Shown here: positions 52,343 to 64,000 of the stretch, in pieces
How the letters are laid out: the number at the start of each line of letters is the position of its first letter
Position numbering within the stretch: the first letter of the stretch is position 1
NCBI GenBank assembly: GCA_963971285.1
Contig: OZ020261.1
Coordinates: 1,798,001 to 1,862,000, forward strand
Direction: 5' to 3'
Length of the DNA: 64,000 nt
Source of the DNA: Astropecten irregularis
Lineage: Eukaryota; Echinodermata; Asteroidea; Paxillosida; Astropectinidae
The notes under the pieces: model-generated
Seen by the model: the letters and a program-made list of their open reading frames with translations, nothing else
Databases searched by the model: none
What the model was told of the DNA's origin: nothing
Position numbers and translations under genes: made by a program

Positions 52343-52544
52343 ACACGGGTTTACACCTTGGCGGCCATCTTAGATTTTGATCGCAACTTCGAAACGAGGC
52401 ACTTCCACGCATGCGCACTTTTCGAAGTGTAAACCCGTCCATTGTCGAAGACAATACACGGGTTTACACTTCGGCAGTTTTGATCGCGACTTCGAAACGA
52501 GGCACTATCACGCATGCGCATTTTAAGAAGTGTAAACCCGTGTA
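52343..52544. mobile_element. Two tandem ~90-bp MITEs, TIR ACACGGGTTTACAC
   Basis: Copy 1 at 52343-52438 and copy 2 at 52456-52544; each starts ACACGGGTTTACAC and ends AAGTGTAAACCCGT. Both contain GACTTCGAAACGAGGCAC-type interior and ACGCATGCGCA. Confidence 0.87.
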
Positions 52545-52989
52545 TGCGCACAGTTTGACTGACAGGCCGGAAGGGTACATTCAACAACAATGAATAACAA
52601 TCTGCAAACAAATCCCAGCACTCATTTTAAACCACAAAAATATTTATTCTTCATTAGTCGAGAAAACGTGTATTCACATAATATAATACGTTTTACGCTT
52701 TTCAGACGAAACAATTTCAGTTAATAATCTCACAATTTTCCCATCACATAATAATTATGCAATTTCATATTTCATTTCTAAACCTGTGCTACCACAGTGA
52801 TACTACATTCGCTAACATAAATCATGAAAAGGTTGTTTCAGGTGCAACAATATAAATTACAACAAAATAATGACAAATGAAATAAACAATGAGTTGGCAT
52901 TACATAAACTATGATGCAAGAACTTCTAAAGAATCCATAAAAACAAATGAATAAGAGTAACCATAATACACTATGAATACACAACGATA

Positions 52990-53230
52990 GCTGGGCAAAC
53001 CTGCTTAGCACAAAAAAATGCTTACCATGAAATGTCTTTCTAATTAATAAAACAGGATTAACAATAACATTTCCATGTGTTTTGTATCACTTGTGATTGT
53101 TCTTTGGCTGTTGTTCGCTGACCATGAATATAAATGAAATTTGTAATGGTGGTTCGTTTTCAAGTTGACCAAGACATTTTGTGCTAAGCAATTTTTTGTG
53201 CTTAATGCCTCCATAAAATTGGCCCCATAA
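52990..53230. mobile_element. MITE, TIR with GCTTAGCACAAAA / GGCCCCA
   Basis: CCTGCTTAGCACAAAAAAAT and TTGTGCTAAGCAATTTTTTG are inverted, and the interior has ATCACTTGTGATTGTTCTTT. Other copies: 24318-24632, 28470-28590 (partial), 37085-37265, 47930-48176, 55345-55450. Confidence 0.8.
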
Positions 53231-53379
53231 AAGTAATTCCGACCAATAGCCTGTGAATAAAACATCATGTCACTGACTGGTAGTCTGGTTCCCTGCCCAA
53301 AGATTCCCTGACGACTCTGATTAAAAATATTAGAATTGACAAACAAAAGTCGTACATTCTTGGTCTGGGAACCAGACCT

Positions 53380-54620
53380 CTACTACATTATGTAGCCTAA
53401 TGAGGGCGCTCTAATAAAAAGCCATGTTTGTGGATCACGTAACAACAAGTTAAGCCTCAAATGTCAAAATGTCCAAATATCAAAATAGTATAATAAATCA
53501 TTGCATTCTATCTGAAGGTTTGAACATTAATTTAACTAAAATAATTATGCACATTAACTTTATGAAGTGTTTTTATGGATACAGTACCTCAAAAATGGCG
53601 CGCAATACAACGCCCTCAATAGACCAATAATCAGGCTCGAAAGTTTGCACAATGTTCGAACCAAACAAATTAAAAAACAAGACGTAAGTAGCCATGGAAA
53701 TCATATGAAAATACTACTAACAAAAATAATGACGAACTACTAAATCAAATCCCTCACTCGGTCTAGTTCTAAATCGTACTAACGTTTGTACTTTGCAGCG
53801 ACACAATGAAGAACGCATATTAAGAATGACACAGCCAAATTCTACAGAAAAAAATGTCAAGAGGGAACACAATGGTTCGATTGATAGCCTTTAATTAAGT
53901 CTTTTTCAAGGCAACTTCCTCAGATTGTATACACTACCTTTGTATACATGTAATCCTTTCAGCACGGCCGTGTTAAAGCTTATAATGTATAAGTGTAATA
54001 ACCGATAATGTATCACAAATTGACCAATAGTGTATCATCAACCGACTTTGAGGCTAATTTTGTCATATTCGTAAGTTTTGAAATACATAGAAGTGACATA
54101 TTCGTGTTCAGCAAACCCTTCCTTAGTCATGCACATGACAAAAAATGAACAATTACGTAAACAAAACTTATATTCGGTACGCGTTTAACACTTACGCGTA
54201 TCGAGCAAGATATCCGTGCCTTGAAGACGTATACCGAAAAAGAAGAAGAAACAAAAAACTGTGACGTCATAAGTACGCACATACTGGTGACGTATATCCG
54301 GCGCGATAACCGCATCCGTTCGTTTGCGAAACCTCTCTAGCAAAGAACTTAAAACACTATCAGTCAATTTGTGATACATCGTCCGTTGTAACTAACTACT
54401 GTCAGTTGTAATAGGCGTCTGTGCAAATGTATTTGTACAACATAATGCACTGGCCGTGAGCCAACGCAATTCTCAGGTTGAGATTTATTCACAAACAAAA
54501 GACACATTACAATCTAATAAAATATGTCTACTATTTAATACACTGTTGACCGATTACCATTATTTCAGTGTCAGCACCATGGACGTCGGTGCATACTTTT
54601 TTAGCCTCAACATCACAATG
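53380..54620. other. Intergenic DNA, no gene seen
   Basis: AT-rich, with only short frames and no repeat unit that I can define. Confidence 0.5.
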
Positions 54621-54649
54621 TGGTTAATACAGATTACAATGGGCATTGT

Positions 54650-54975
54650 TTAAAAGTGGCACATGGATTACAAAACGGCGGGCACAGAAGAGCAGACTGT
54701 GCGCACGAATGATTACACTTCGGGCACGGAATAAAAAACCGCGGACACGGGTTAACAATCCGCGCACACGAAAACTGCAAGTTCGTGCTGAATATCTATA
54801 GGACATAGTTTACCGTTCCGTAAACCGCCAATAGAACAAATGGGTATTGATTATGAACGGATCCCATGGCAGCTGCACACACGGATTACTAAACAACATG
54901 CACGGAATATAAAACCGTGGGCACGGAATACAAAACCGCGCACACGAAAGACTAGACCACGGTCCACGAATTGTA
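54650..54975. repeat. Degenerate GC-rich ~30-bp repeats
   Basis: Two blocks (54650-54780 and 54880-54970) of GGGCACGGAATACAAAACCG and CGCACACGAA variants separated by unrelated DNA. No gene seen. Confidence 0.7.
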
Positions 54976-55819
54976 CACTATTTCTATACGTTCATGATTG
55001 GATAATTAAAACAGCACGAATCACTACCAGGTTGCATTTACGTGCACCATTTTAATACCATTAATAATTTTAATACTATTAAGTATTATCAATTGTTTCT
55101 GAAAGACAGTGAGACGTTTAATGAATAGCAACATCGAGTACGATTTTGCAGTTTCAGTTTCACTTGATTATACGGGATAACTATACAACGTACAATGCAA
55201 TATTGTTTTCTCATTACAACTGGAACACAAACATGATAAAATCACGAATACCGGTAAGTTATGGATGTATGATTTTACATGGATAAATAAACTTGCACGT
55301 AGATTGCAAAACCGTGACGTGAGCACGAAACTGCCAGTAGAGGGACCGATTTCATTGAGCTGCTTAAGCACAAAAGTTTGCTTAAGCATGAACATTCTTC
55401 CTTGATCAAACAGGATTACCAACCAAATTCATGTGATGTTTACTGCTTTTGACTTGTATTCAGCCATGGCTTGCTGAGCATAACATTCACAAGGAGTTTT
55501 GGCTGGCACACTGATTGTATTTACCAAGGTTTTTGGTCAGGGGCTTTTGAGCGCCGAATCACTGATATGATCTTGTTCCTGATACAGGAACATAAGTTGA
55601 CAAATTTCGTGAATGATATACATGAAGGATAGCTCATGGAGCTAGGGCACTGACAGTATTGCATTTTCTGAAATTAATGAAGACATGATAGAGTGCATGC
55701 TGGTGCTTGCATTATTATAAAGTATTTGGCAAATAGCGACCGTTAGGGATTGTGGGATGCACAAGGGTCAAAATGGCGCCACCACATGTTCACTTTTGGA
55801 CAGTCTGAGTATTAAATTC

Positions 55820-55915
55820 TTTTTCTCAGTTGGTAGAGCGCCAGCCTGTGCGGTATTCGGGAGGTCGCCGCTCCAGTAAATTGTTCGTTGTTCACCTTTC
55901 AATTGACTTAATAAA
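55820..55915 (+). mobile_element. Truncated tRNA-type SINE
   Basis: Only CTCAGTTGGTAGAGCGCCAG through TCGCCGCTCCAGTAAATTG and part of the tail remain; the B-box is deleted. Confidence 0.8.
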
Positions 55916-56399
55916 TAAAATCCTTTTTTTTTTAAATACTGACTGAGTCACGTGAACTTGCTGTTCGACCCACATGTATCCCACAATGGCGACAATGCTT
56001 TGCAGAAGCGCCCTCTGTTGGTGAAAATGCTATTTGCGAGCATGGGGTCTATGTTAGTGTAGTGCTGAATGATAACTGGCACACTCAGTCTGAAGCACTA
56101 CCGAAACATATTAACAACTACTAAATTAGTAAAATACAACTCTAATTACCAGTCATACAAAAATCCATTGTGAAACTGCATTGTTATAATCATTATAGGT
56201 TCAGGCTTTTGGCATTAAATAGGCCAACGCTGCATTTTATGCATTATAACTTGACCCACTAGCCTTAGAATGACCTACACGTACGTGAGTCAGTGTTGTA
56301 GAATGACAGGACTCAATATGAGTTAATTAATACCTTAAAAAAAATGAATGACTAGTTCTGAGTCCGAGTTGCAAAAACTCAAACAAATTCACTACCTTT

Positions 56400-57245
56400 T
56401 CATTTGACTCAACCTGAGTCACTGCCCTAGAATGACCGGACTCAACCTGAGTCACTGTCTTAAAAATGGCTGGACTCGACTTGAGTAACTATCCTAGAAT
56501 GACTGGACTCAACCTGAGTCACTGCCCTAGAATGACTGAACTCAACTTGAGTCACTGCCCTAGAATGACTGGACTCAACCTGAGTCACTGCCCTAGAATG
56601 ACTGGACTCAACCTGAGTCACTGCCCTAGAATGACTGAACTCAACTTGAGTGACTGCCCTAGAATGACTGAAATCGACTTGAGTCACTGCCATAGAATGA
56701 CTGAACTCGACTTGAGTCACTGCCCTAAAATGACTGGACTCAACTTGAGTCACTGCCTTAGAATGACTGTACTCGACTTGAGTCACTGCCATAGAATGAC
56801 TGGACTCGACTTGAGTCACTGCCATAGAATGACTGGACTCGACTTGAGTCACTGCCATAGAATGACTGTACTTGACTTGAGTCACTGCCATAGAATGACT
56901 GTACTCGACTTGAGTCACTGCCATAGAATGACTGTACTCGACTTGAGTCACTGCCCTCGACTTGAGTAACTGCCCTAGAATGACTGGACTCGACTTGAGT
57001 CACTACCATAGAATGACTGTACTTGACTTGAGTCACTGCCATAGAATGACTGTACTCGACTTGAGTCACTGCCATAGAATGACTGTACTCGACTTGAGTC
57101 ACTGCCCTCGACTTGAGTAACTGCCCTAGAATGACTGGACTCGACTTGAGTCACTGCCCTAGAACGACTGAACTCGACTTGAGTCACTGCCCTAGAATGA
57201 CTGGACTCGACTTGAGTCACTGCCCTAGAATGACTCAAATTAAAG
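56400..57245. repeat. 33-bp minisatellite (about 25 units)
   Basis: Units of ACTCGACTTGAGTCACTGCC followed by CTAGAATGACTGG. Because 33 is a multiple of 3, both strands stay open for up to 167 codons. A block with TGCCATAG...TGTACT variants recurs twice, separated by CCCTCGACTTGAGTAACTGC, showing multi-unit duplication. Intergenic. Confidence 0.93.
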
Positions 57246-58150
57246 CCTTAGAATGAATAAAATTCAGGCCATATAAAAAAGGACAATGCCTCACTATTAC
57301 AAATAAATTGTAAAAAAAAACAGTGGTCAAATTGAAACGTTTTCTGCTGGATTTTGTTAGGACACATCGAACAAAAGTTAACAAATACAGTTCATAAAGT
57401 ATTTCTTATTATTCAGTTATAAGTATGTATATTTTACATCTATGCATAAAAATCTATATACTGAGTTGTTTCAAGCTTAAAAACAATTTAAAAACCTTAA
57501 ATACTGTAGATCATAATTCATCAAAAAACATGAGTGTATTAACTTTACAATACAAGTAATAAACTGCTGCAAACTTATATCGTTGATCGGAAAAATAATG
57601 ATGTAAATTTACTTGAGCCTTTCATAGTTCAGGTTGTAATTTGTCTCGATCCTGTAAAAGTCTAAAGATGAATTTATCAAACTTAGGTAATTTCAACTAT
57701 AGCAAAGACAAAACAATAGCAAGGTAGTTAGTAATGCAGCAGTTGAAAATCAAATATCCTAAAGAAATTGTAAAAATAGAAAACCTAAAATGCAATACAA
57801 GAATGCAGCAAATTTGTGACCTCTTAAAAATTTGACATTTCAGGATAGCTCCAAGCTCCAATTTTCATGAACAAGAAATATTTACAAATTCCAAAATTGA
57901 GCAATGTTCTGAGGCATGACATGCGATGTCATGGAGGAAGTAACACTTTGAGGGACTACTTAATTTCTCCATGTGATATGAAAAATGTACAAGCCCTTAC
58001 CAACTTAGAGTAGAAAATACCATAAACAACAACATGAAAACTGACAAAATAACACATAAATATGAAGGATATAATATTTCATCATGTTTCACAGTGGTGA
58101 GTTAAACACTATTGGACTATTTTTTTTCTATTAGCAGTATTCACCTGGAT
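57246..58150. other. Intergenic DNA, no gene seen
   Basis: AT-rich stretch right of the 33-bp minisatellite; no frame above background and no clear repeat. Confidence 0.5.
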
Positions 58151-58408
58151 CGGACCTTAGGGAGACAAGGTTTGCTATAAATTCGACCTTAGGGAGACAC
58201 CGAACATTAAGGAGACATTTTGATGTCTCCCTAATGTTTTAAGTACCTTTTATAGACACATTTTTAACGTCCAAATTTTTATAGAAAATAGAGAATGCTC
58301 TCAACAAAGACATATGTCAATTTCAAGTTCATTGGTTAGGAGGATGTTTAGAAATAGGTAAGTAAAGTTCAGTGCACAACCCTATGGGAATGTCTCCCTA
58401 AGGTCCCA
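58151..58408. mobile_element. TIR element, GGGAGACA type
   Basis: Left CGGACCTTAGGGAGACAAGG, right TGTCTCCCTAAGGTCCC. Same layout and interior (GAGAATGCTC, TCAATTTCAAGTTCATTGGT) as the element at 48.2 kb but with a different terminal core. A further partial relative opens the window (1-110). Confidence 0.8.
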
Positions 58409-58962
58409 TTTAGGATAAATAATATACTTACACACATATATATATAATATATATCTGATTGTAATAGGTAAATTCATTGTGCCATACCTACATGTACATT
58501 TTTTCATTAAAAACCAGCTGGCTAAATGTATGAGTGTGAACGACTTAATACCTTTTTTATTTCAGTTCGATAAATTTTGGGTTTTTCTTTTGTCCATTTT
58601 TCTTCCAGAAGACCCTTGTTCTAACGGTCAACAATCAAAATATAATATTTCTCACTTGGTATTTATTAACACTGCACTAAATATACACGTAACTTCATAC
58701 ATTTCTGTACATTCATATTCACCCGATAATTAACAAATAAAACCTACACCTTCTATGCACAAGCCTACAATGTCTAAAGTAATTCTGCACGTCTATTTAC
58801 CAAAATTCAAATTACTTGAAAAAAATACTTCAAGTTACTGAATACAACACAATGGAATAAAACTTAAGCAACTGATAAACATTTGAGGATGTAAGTCTGG
58901 TTTCAGGCTCACCTAAGCCAGTGAGTGGCATAAGATAAGGTATTCTATGCATGCTACTGATA

Positions 58963-59302
58963 AGGCCTAAACAAAAACAATTGTTGTGTTGCCCTCAGCG
59001 ACCGACCGTAAAATGCCAAAACTTTGGGTCGGAATTCTTTTTTTTCTTTTCTTTTTTTTCTCCGAGTAAAGTATAAAAACTCACAATTTTTGACAGAAAA
59101 TGTAAGATTAAGCAGTAAAAAAGCATGTCTCCTCAAAACGACCCAAGACCGTTGATTTATAAGCCCTGGTGACCATACATCCTGTATTTATTCTTAAATG
59201 TTTGAAAGTTGGGCCAAAAAAAAAAAAAAATTGACCGACCGACCCAAAATTTTAATTTTTCCTCTTGAGGGCAACACAACAAAAATTTTGTTTTCGGCCT
59301 AA
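58963..59302. mobile_element. Foldback element, GTTGTGTTGCCCT ends
   Basis: Left AGGCCTAAACAAAAACAATT...GTTGTGTTGCCCTC and right GAGGGCAACACAACAAAAAT...GGCCTAAT are inverted; CGACCGACCG occurs in both arms. A half copy lies at 43500-43650. Confidence 0.8.
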
Positions 59303-59349
59303 TGGTTCACAGAGTGTGCACAGACCAGACTCCTGCATTTAGACTATAG

Positions 59350-59705
59350 TCCTGATTATTGCGGGCCGTTTGGAGATATGGCTTTATCTTATTTCAAGGC
59401 TTGAATTTAACGGCGGCCATGGAGGCCATGGCCTTCGTTGCCCTGTTTCTTGCCCTTTGTGCCCCCTTCAAATATTTCCATAGACATTATGATTTTCCAA
59501 TGGAAGTGCCCCTTGCAATGGAAAATTGGCTTTCAGAACCAAATTCAAGGCCTGTTATTTGCAATCAACTGTCAACACTGTGTCCAAATGGCCCTCTTTC
59601 TGGGGACAACTCACGGCTGACGTGGTTTCAGCTGTGTGTTACAACCGTACAAACAGCATTACAACATGTTGTAGATTGCATTGTAGAATGGAACCCTGAG
59701 CAAAG
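59350..59705 (+). other. Unassigned 116-codon open frame
   Basis: Plus-strand frame with a hydrophobic stretch (EAMAFVALFLALCAPFKYF) running into SINE-derived array C. It contains a short palindrome GGCCATGGAGGCCATGGCC. No recognisable domain; likely repeat-derived. Confidence 0.2.
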
Positions 59706-60260
59706 ATAGTTGACTATGTGGAGGCCCTATCATAGAGATGGATAGCTCAGATGGTAGAGCACTGGTATGACAGTTAATGGGTTATATGGCTTCTGACTGG
59801 CACCCTGAGCAAAGATAGTTGACTATAGGGAGGCCCATCATAGGGCTGGATAGCTCAGATGGTAGAGCACTGGTATGGCAGTTAATGGGTTATATGGCTT
59901 CTGACTGGTACCCTGAGCAAAGATAGTTGACTATAGGGAGGCCCATCATAGGGCTGGATAGCTCAAATGGTAGAGCACTGGTATGGCAGTTAATGGGTTA
60001 TATGGCTTCTGACTGGCACCCTGAACAAAGATACTTTGACTATGTGGAGGCCCCATCATAGGGCTGGATAGCTCAGATGGTAAAGCACTGGTATGGCAGT
60101 TAATGCGTTATATGGCTTCTGACTGACACCCTGAGCAAAGAGAGTTGACTATAGAGAGGCCCCATCATAGAGCTGGATAGCTCAGATGGTAAAGCACTAG
60201 TACGGCAGTTAACAGGTTATGAGTTGTATGTCTTGTGACTGGCACCCTGAGCAAAAAATA
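59705..60260 (+). repeat. SINE-derived 109-bp satellite array C
   Basis: Five to six diverged units of the same 109-bp family, immediately downstream of the nuclear-receptor stop codon (60413) and so possibly within its 3' UTR or 3' flank. Confidence 0.9.
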
Positions 60261-60412
60261 GCTGACATGAGAAAGGCCCTCATTATAAGAAATTTTGAGT
60301 TCAGTATAAAGTGAGCCACTGGTATGGCATTCAACAATGCACTCAGCAATTTGACTGTTGACTCAATTATCTTACTCACTTCACTGTATTTAAGGTTCCC
60401 GAGGGTGGCCGC

Positions 60413-63400
60413 TTACAAACTGAACATCTCACTCAGCAGGGGCAGCATGCTGTTACCCTTCAGTTGCAAGTTCATGATGTCGTCCATATACTTCTCTGTG
60501 ACGTCTCGGACATCGGTGAGCATCATTAGAGCCTGTGCAGAGGTACATGGACAAGTATTAGGGTCAATTAAAGGGGTCAGTGCAAAATGGACAGTTTTGG
60601 GCCCAAACGTGCAAAAAGATCAACGATACAGCTTGCCCATGGCCAACTGACTCAGGCCTCTGTGAGCCCAAGCCTTATCATAAACCCCAGCTTGGTCTAG
60701 AGCAGTGCTGTTAAGACTCGAGTCCAGTCTTGGTCTCGAGACCGGACTCGAGACTGATTTTGCCGGACTTGGTCTCGGAGGTTCATGACTGAGACTTGGT
60801 CTTGGGCTTTGTGACTCGATGACAGGGGCCGAGTCTGGTTTGAGACCGGCAAATGTCACCAGTTTTGAGTGCATGCCAATTTTATTTCTTACTGCAAAGT
60901 CCTCAGTAGCTTTTTGCAATGTCAAAAAGAGATTTCTTAAAGCAAATCTGTACCGAGGCTGGTTTTTCAACTTGGTGTCTTTGTAATTTTGAAGACAAAA
61001 CAAAAGCAAATTGATACAGGTCTGTGTGATTTTGATTGATTATGTACATTTTGCGGACTCTGACTTGGTCTCGGTCTCGTGTGTGGAGTCGGACTCAGTC
61101 TTGGATGTGTTGACTCGATGTCGAACTCAGTCTTGGACTCGGACTGACCGGACTCGGACACAGCACTGGTCTACAGTCATTACTGGCACTAAACCTGATA
61201 CACAGATCGATTCCAATATGATCATGGACAGTACCAATTTGGTGCTGAACAAAACCCGCATCCAAACCGCTTGTAAGTACTTACCTTTGGAAATAAATTT
61301 TGGCCTGGATGGTTCTGGCGTATGCACGTCTGAAGAGCTTCTACTAACATCTGCTGCTGAGCTGTGACACGTTTGATCTCTTTCAGGTCTCGGCGATCTA
61401 AACGGCAAAGTGACACTGAAGGTGAGTCACAGGAACATTCGATGCCTTTCACAAGTTGACTGACGTCTTTTGAAATATGATAATATACCTGGTCATCGGG
61501 CTACATTAAAGGGATTGCATACGTTTGGTAATTTGAGCCTATTGTTTGTTTCAAACCATTATAATTGAATATATATACCATAAAACTAACCTGTGAAAGT
61601 TTCAATTCAAAAGGTGGTAGCGTTTGTGAGATTTTGGCGACAAACTAGAGTGGTTATTTCACGCCAGAGAACAGTTAGTCAATAGCTGAGAAGCGTTACG
61701 GCCATAACGCTTCTCAGATTCATAATTTTGGAGATAAAAAGTGACATATTTTTCCATAACCGCGGTACTTCGAATTGAACGTTTCTCAATATGCATTATA
61801 CTATTCAAAGCAGCTGTACTTCTCACCAAGTAAGTTTTTATTGCCATAAATTTTCAGAGTCATTACCAAACGTATGCAATGCCTTTAAGATTCCTGAAAC
61901 CATCTGAACTCCCAGGGGAGTAAAAAGCCCAGGCTTCTATAAGCACACAAAGGCTCATCAAGCACAAAGCCACATCTACCCTCACAGGTATCCACACCTG
62001 GATGAAGAGGAGCAATATGTGACAAAGCATCTTGCCCAAGGATGCAAGCACAACTAACCTATGGTTGGCCTCGAACCCACAATATGTAGATTGACCACAA
62101 GATCTTGAGTATGACACACCAGACAACTAGGCCATGGCACCCCATAAAGTAAAGCACTTTGCTCAAGGACACAATAACCCTAGGCGGGGCTCTTACCGGG
62201 TGTCATGATGCAGATGGCAAAGAGCATCACCTCTTCCTCTTCCAGGAGCTTCAACTTTGTCATCTTGTCGGCAAACTGAAAGATACTCTCCGTGAGCTTG
62301 GCCAAGCCTCCCAGTTTGCCGACATCCTGGTTGTACTGCTGGCCTGGGATGATGGCGCTGATGAAGCACTTGGTGTCTGGATTGTACAGAGCTGCCGAGG
62401 TCAGAATCATAAACTCCAAGTAGGCGCCTGCATATAAAAGAACAACAACATGTGAGGCATGAACATACAAGAGGCCCCTATCTAACCGTAGGGTGAGGCG
62501 TACGACATCCACTGTAGTGACCTGTCCACAGTCCGTTGAACACGGCATTGTGAATACAGACGCCCATCAACAGGATATAACGGACACCGCAGTATCCAGT
62601 TCTTCGTTTGCCTGATGAAGGCTAGGGACTGGAACCATCAACCTCCGGAATACTGTAACGGCCCCCTATGTTGGTGGTGCCCCGAATACATGTAGTAAAT
62701 CATCTTTGTTTGTTTGGCAGTCAGAAGCCATGAATCGACTCACACTGATGACCATTTTAAGATTTGCGCAGCAAAAGCAATGCTGAAACATGAGAAACAG
62801 TACATGGGGGATCACTCAAAGAGGATGCGTCTATCAAATCAATATTTAAACCGATCCGATCGCAAACCGATCCACATAAAACAATATAATCATCAAATAA
62901 AAGTAAAAACAATTGACGTACCACCCATAAACCTATCTTGAACTTCAGGTTAAGCTCCAATTGAGCCTGAAACAATGAAAAACAACGGCGGCAAAACCTT
63001 GGACTATAAAATTGGACATGCTTACCTTTCACAAGTGCAGCCTGGTCCTCCCAGGTCAGAGTCTTGAACTCAGGCAGCGCTTTGGCAAACATCGTCATGT
63101 TCTTGAGCACCATCACCATGATCTGCATGATGTGCTTGAAGATGTCACTGTCAAACTCAAGGGATCCTTCTGCCAGGTCCTTGTCTGCGCTCTTGTCCAA
63201 GGCTGCCTCCTTATTGCCTTCCTGCCATTTGATGTCCTCCTCTTCTTCCGATTTGATATCCAAAAGGTCGGCTGAAATTTCCTCTGTCAGCCCCGAGAAA
63301 GGAGAAAATGTCCACAAATTGGAGAGTTCCGTTTCATCTGGAATGCTGCAATCAAAGTTGTCTTGAAAATAGTTCCCTCCCGGAGAGGGGTAGGGCTTTC

Positions 63401-64000
63401 CCCGATTAAAGTTGGGAAGGGTGTGGTCCGGCTGACTACTCCTGGGGTCAATGACCAAGGACCCACGCAACTTGCAAGTAGGCGACTGACAACCGCTAGT
63501 CTGACATGGACATTGATGCTCCTGAGTTCCAGGCATGTCCTTTCCTGGTCGTAAATGCTGGATTGGTCTGCCTTTTTCGCATGATCCTAGAGTCTCCCCT
63601 TTCAAAGCAAAATGGCGGAAATCTGTAGACGATGCCTTTGTAGGTGAACCGGAGCTATCATGTGACCTCTGAGTTGTGTATACTCCTCGTGATGTGTCAT
63701 CATCTGGCGGTGAGCGGCTTGATGCTTTCTCTCTGTAGGGCTGGGCTTGGGCTTCGTCAGGTTGGAGCGCCTTGTCCAACGATGCACGACCTTGTCGACG
63801 GGCATCATCATACGACCACAGGTCTTTACCCTTCTCCTGGATTTTCTCCTCGCTGAAAAGCTGCTTGCCAGAAGCTAATGGCACCTTGTTTGGGCTAGAC
63901 TTCTTCTTAGACTCCAGGCACTCATCACTCTCCTTCTTTTTTCCTCTGTTCTGTTTGGTTGTCAAAGTAGTAGACCAGTCATCCATTGGCTGTGCATCCT
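60413..64000 (-). CDS. Nuclear receptor, hinge and ligand-binding domain (NR1-like; gene continues past right edge)
   Basis: Ligand-regulated transcription factor. Exons: 63026-64000 (open at the right edge), 62197-62427, 61285-61397, 60413-60532; junctions are GT/AG and phase-matched, ending at TAA 60413-60415. The first exon encodes a long Ser/Pro/Lys/Asp-rich hinge, then helices 1-3 with the LBD signature FAKALPEFKTLTWEDQAALV. The next exon gives helices 4-7 (GAYLEFMILTSAALYNPDT, FADKMTKLKLLEEEEVMLFA). Then comes DRRDLKEIKRVTAQQQMLVE with IRQNHPGQNLFPK (helices 8-10), and finally MLTDVRDVTEKYMDDIMNLQ and the AF-2 helix MLPLLSEMFSL, which has the coactivator-binding Glu. The pattern recalls NR1H/NR1I receptors (VDR/PXR/FXR/LXR group), but the subfamily is not certain. 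The zinc-finger domain is outside the window. A Met at 63986 exists, but the frame stays open upstream, so it is not the start. Confidence 0.88.
60715..61172. mobile_element. GACTCGAGTC-rich element in nuclear-receptor intron
   Basis: AAGACTCGAGTCCAGTCTTG, CTTGGTCTCGAGACCGGACT and, at the right, GACTCGGACTGACCGGACTC form many local inverted pairs around a less repetitive centre. No coding content. Confidence 0.65.
61885..62150 (-). mobile_element. Second SINE family, full copy next to nuclear-receptor exon
   Basis: Minus-strand head (GGGGTGCCATGGCCTAGTTG, TGGGTTCGAGGCCAACCATA) and body (GGGCAAGATGCTTTGTCACA). It ends about 50 bp from the donor at 62196. Confidence 0.83.
62655..62755 (-). mobile_element. 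SINE leader fragment in nuclear-receptor intron
   Basis: Reverse-strand SINE leader (plus-strand TTGGCAGTCAGAAGCCATGA) with TTGGTGGTGCC next to it; the tRNA-like body is lost. In the intron between 62428 and 63025. Confidence 0.75.

Noticed and set aside
56460-57238. Leucine-rich-repeat protein on the plus strand or Ser-rich protein on the minus strand
   Set aside because: Both frames are by-products of a 33-bp repeat with no start context, domain caps or splice sites.

Overview
This is nuclear DNA of an invertebrate deuterostome, most likely an echinoderm. The evidence is: spliced genes with GT/AG introns; AT-rich non-coding DNA full of tRNA-derived SINEs, foldback elements, LINE fragments and minisatellites; deuterostome-type orthologues (XRCC1, HPS6, PGAP4, an NR1-like nuclear receptor); and an intronless, atypical rhodopsin-family receptor of the kind that is expanded in echinoderms. 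No bacterial, viral or CRISPR content was seen. The species assignment is an inference.

Every gene I can support is on the minus strand. From right to left they are: (1) 60413-64000, the C-terminal part of a nuclear receptor (four exons, complete from the hinge through the ligand-binding domain to the AF-2 helix; the DNA-binding domain lies beyond the window). (2) 46034-46504, a four-EF-hand calcium-binding protein with its coding sequence in one exon. (3) 37518-38726, PGAP4 (TMEM246), intronless. (4) 9710-34384, an 18-exon HPS6 gene (BLOC-2 subunit), assembled exon by exon into a continuous 809-residue frame. (5) 31969-33387, mevalonate kinase, intronless and nested in HPS6 intron 1. (6) 13253-14830 (perhaps from about 15084), an intronless GPCR nested in HPS6 intron 14. 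(7) 665-6468, the first seven coding exons of XRCC1, which runs off the left edge.

The genes do not form a pathway: they cover DNA single-strand break repair, lysosome-related organelle biogenesis, isoprenoid synthesis, signalling, GPI-anchor processing, calcium binding and transcription. What links the window is repeat activity. HPS6 introns hold a 21-bp array filling intron 11, a five-unit higher-order repeat in intron 10, a tandem array of partial copies of exon 13 in intron 12, and two SINE-derived satellite arrays bracketing the nested GPCR together with a ~150-bp direct repeat. The GPCR itself carries minisatellites at its C-terminus and probably its N-terminus.

The intergenic stretches (6.5-9.7, 34.4-37.5, 38.7-46.0 and 46.5-60.4 kb) hold many short non-autonomous elements with terminal inverted repeats, several nested in one another, and I found no further convincing gene there. 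Exon boundaries come from reading splice sites, frame continuity and recalled similarity to vertebrate proteins; nothing was aligned by computer.
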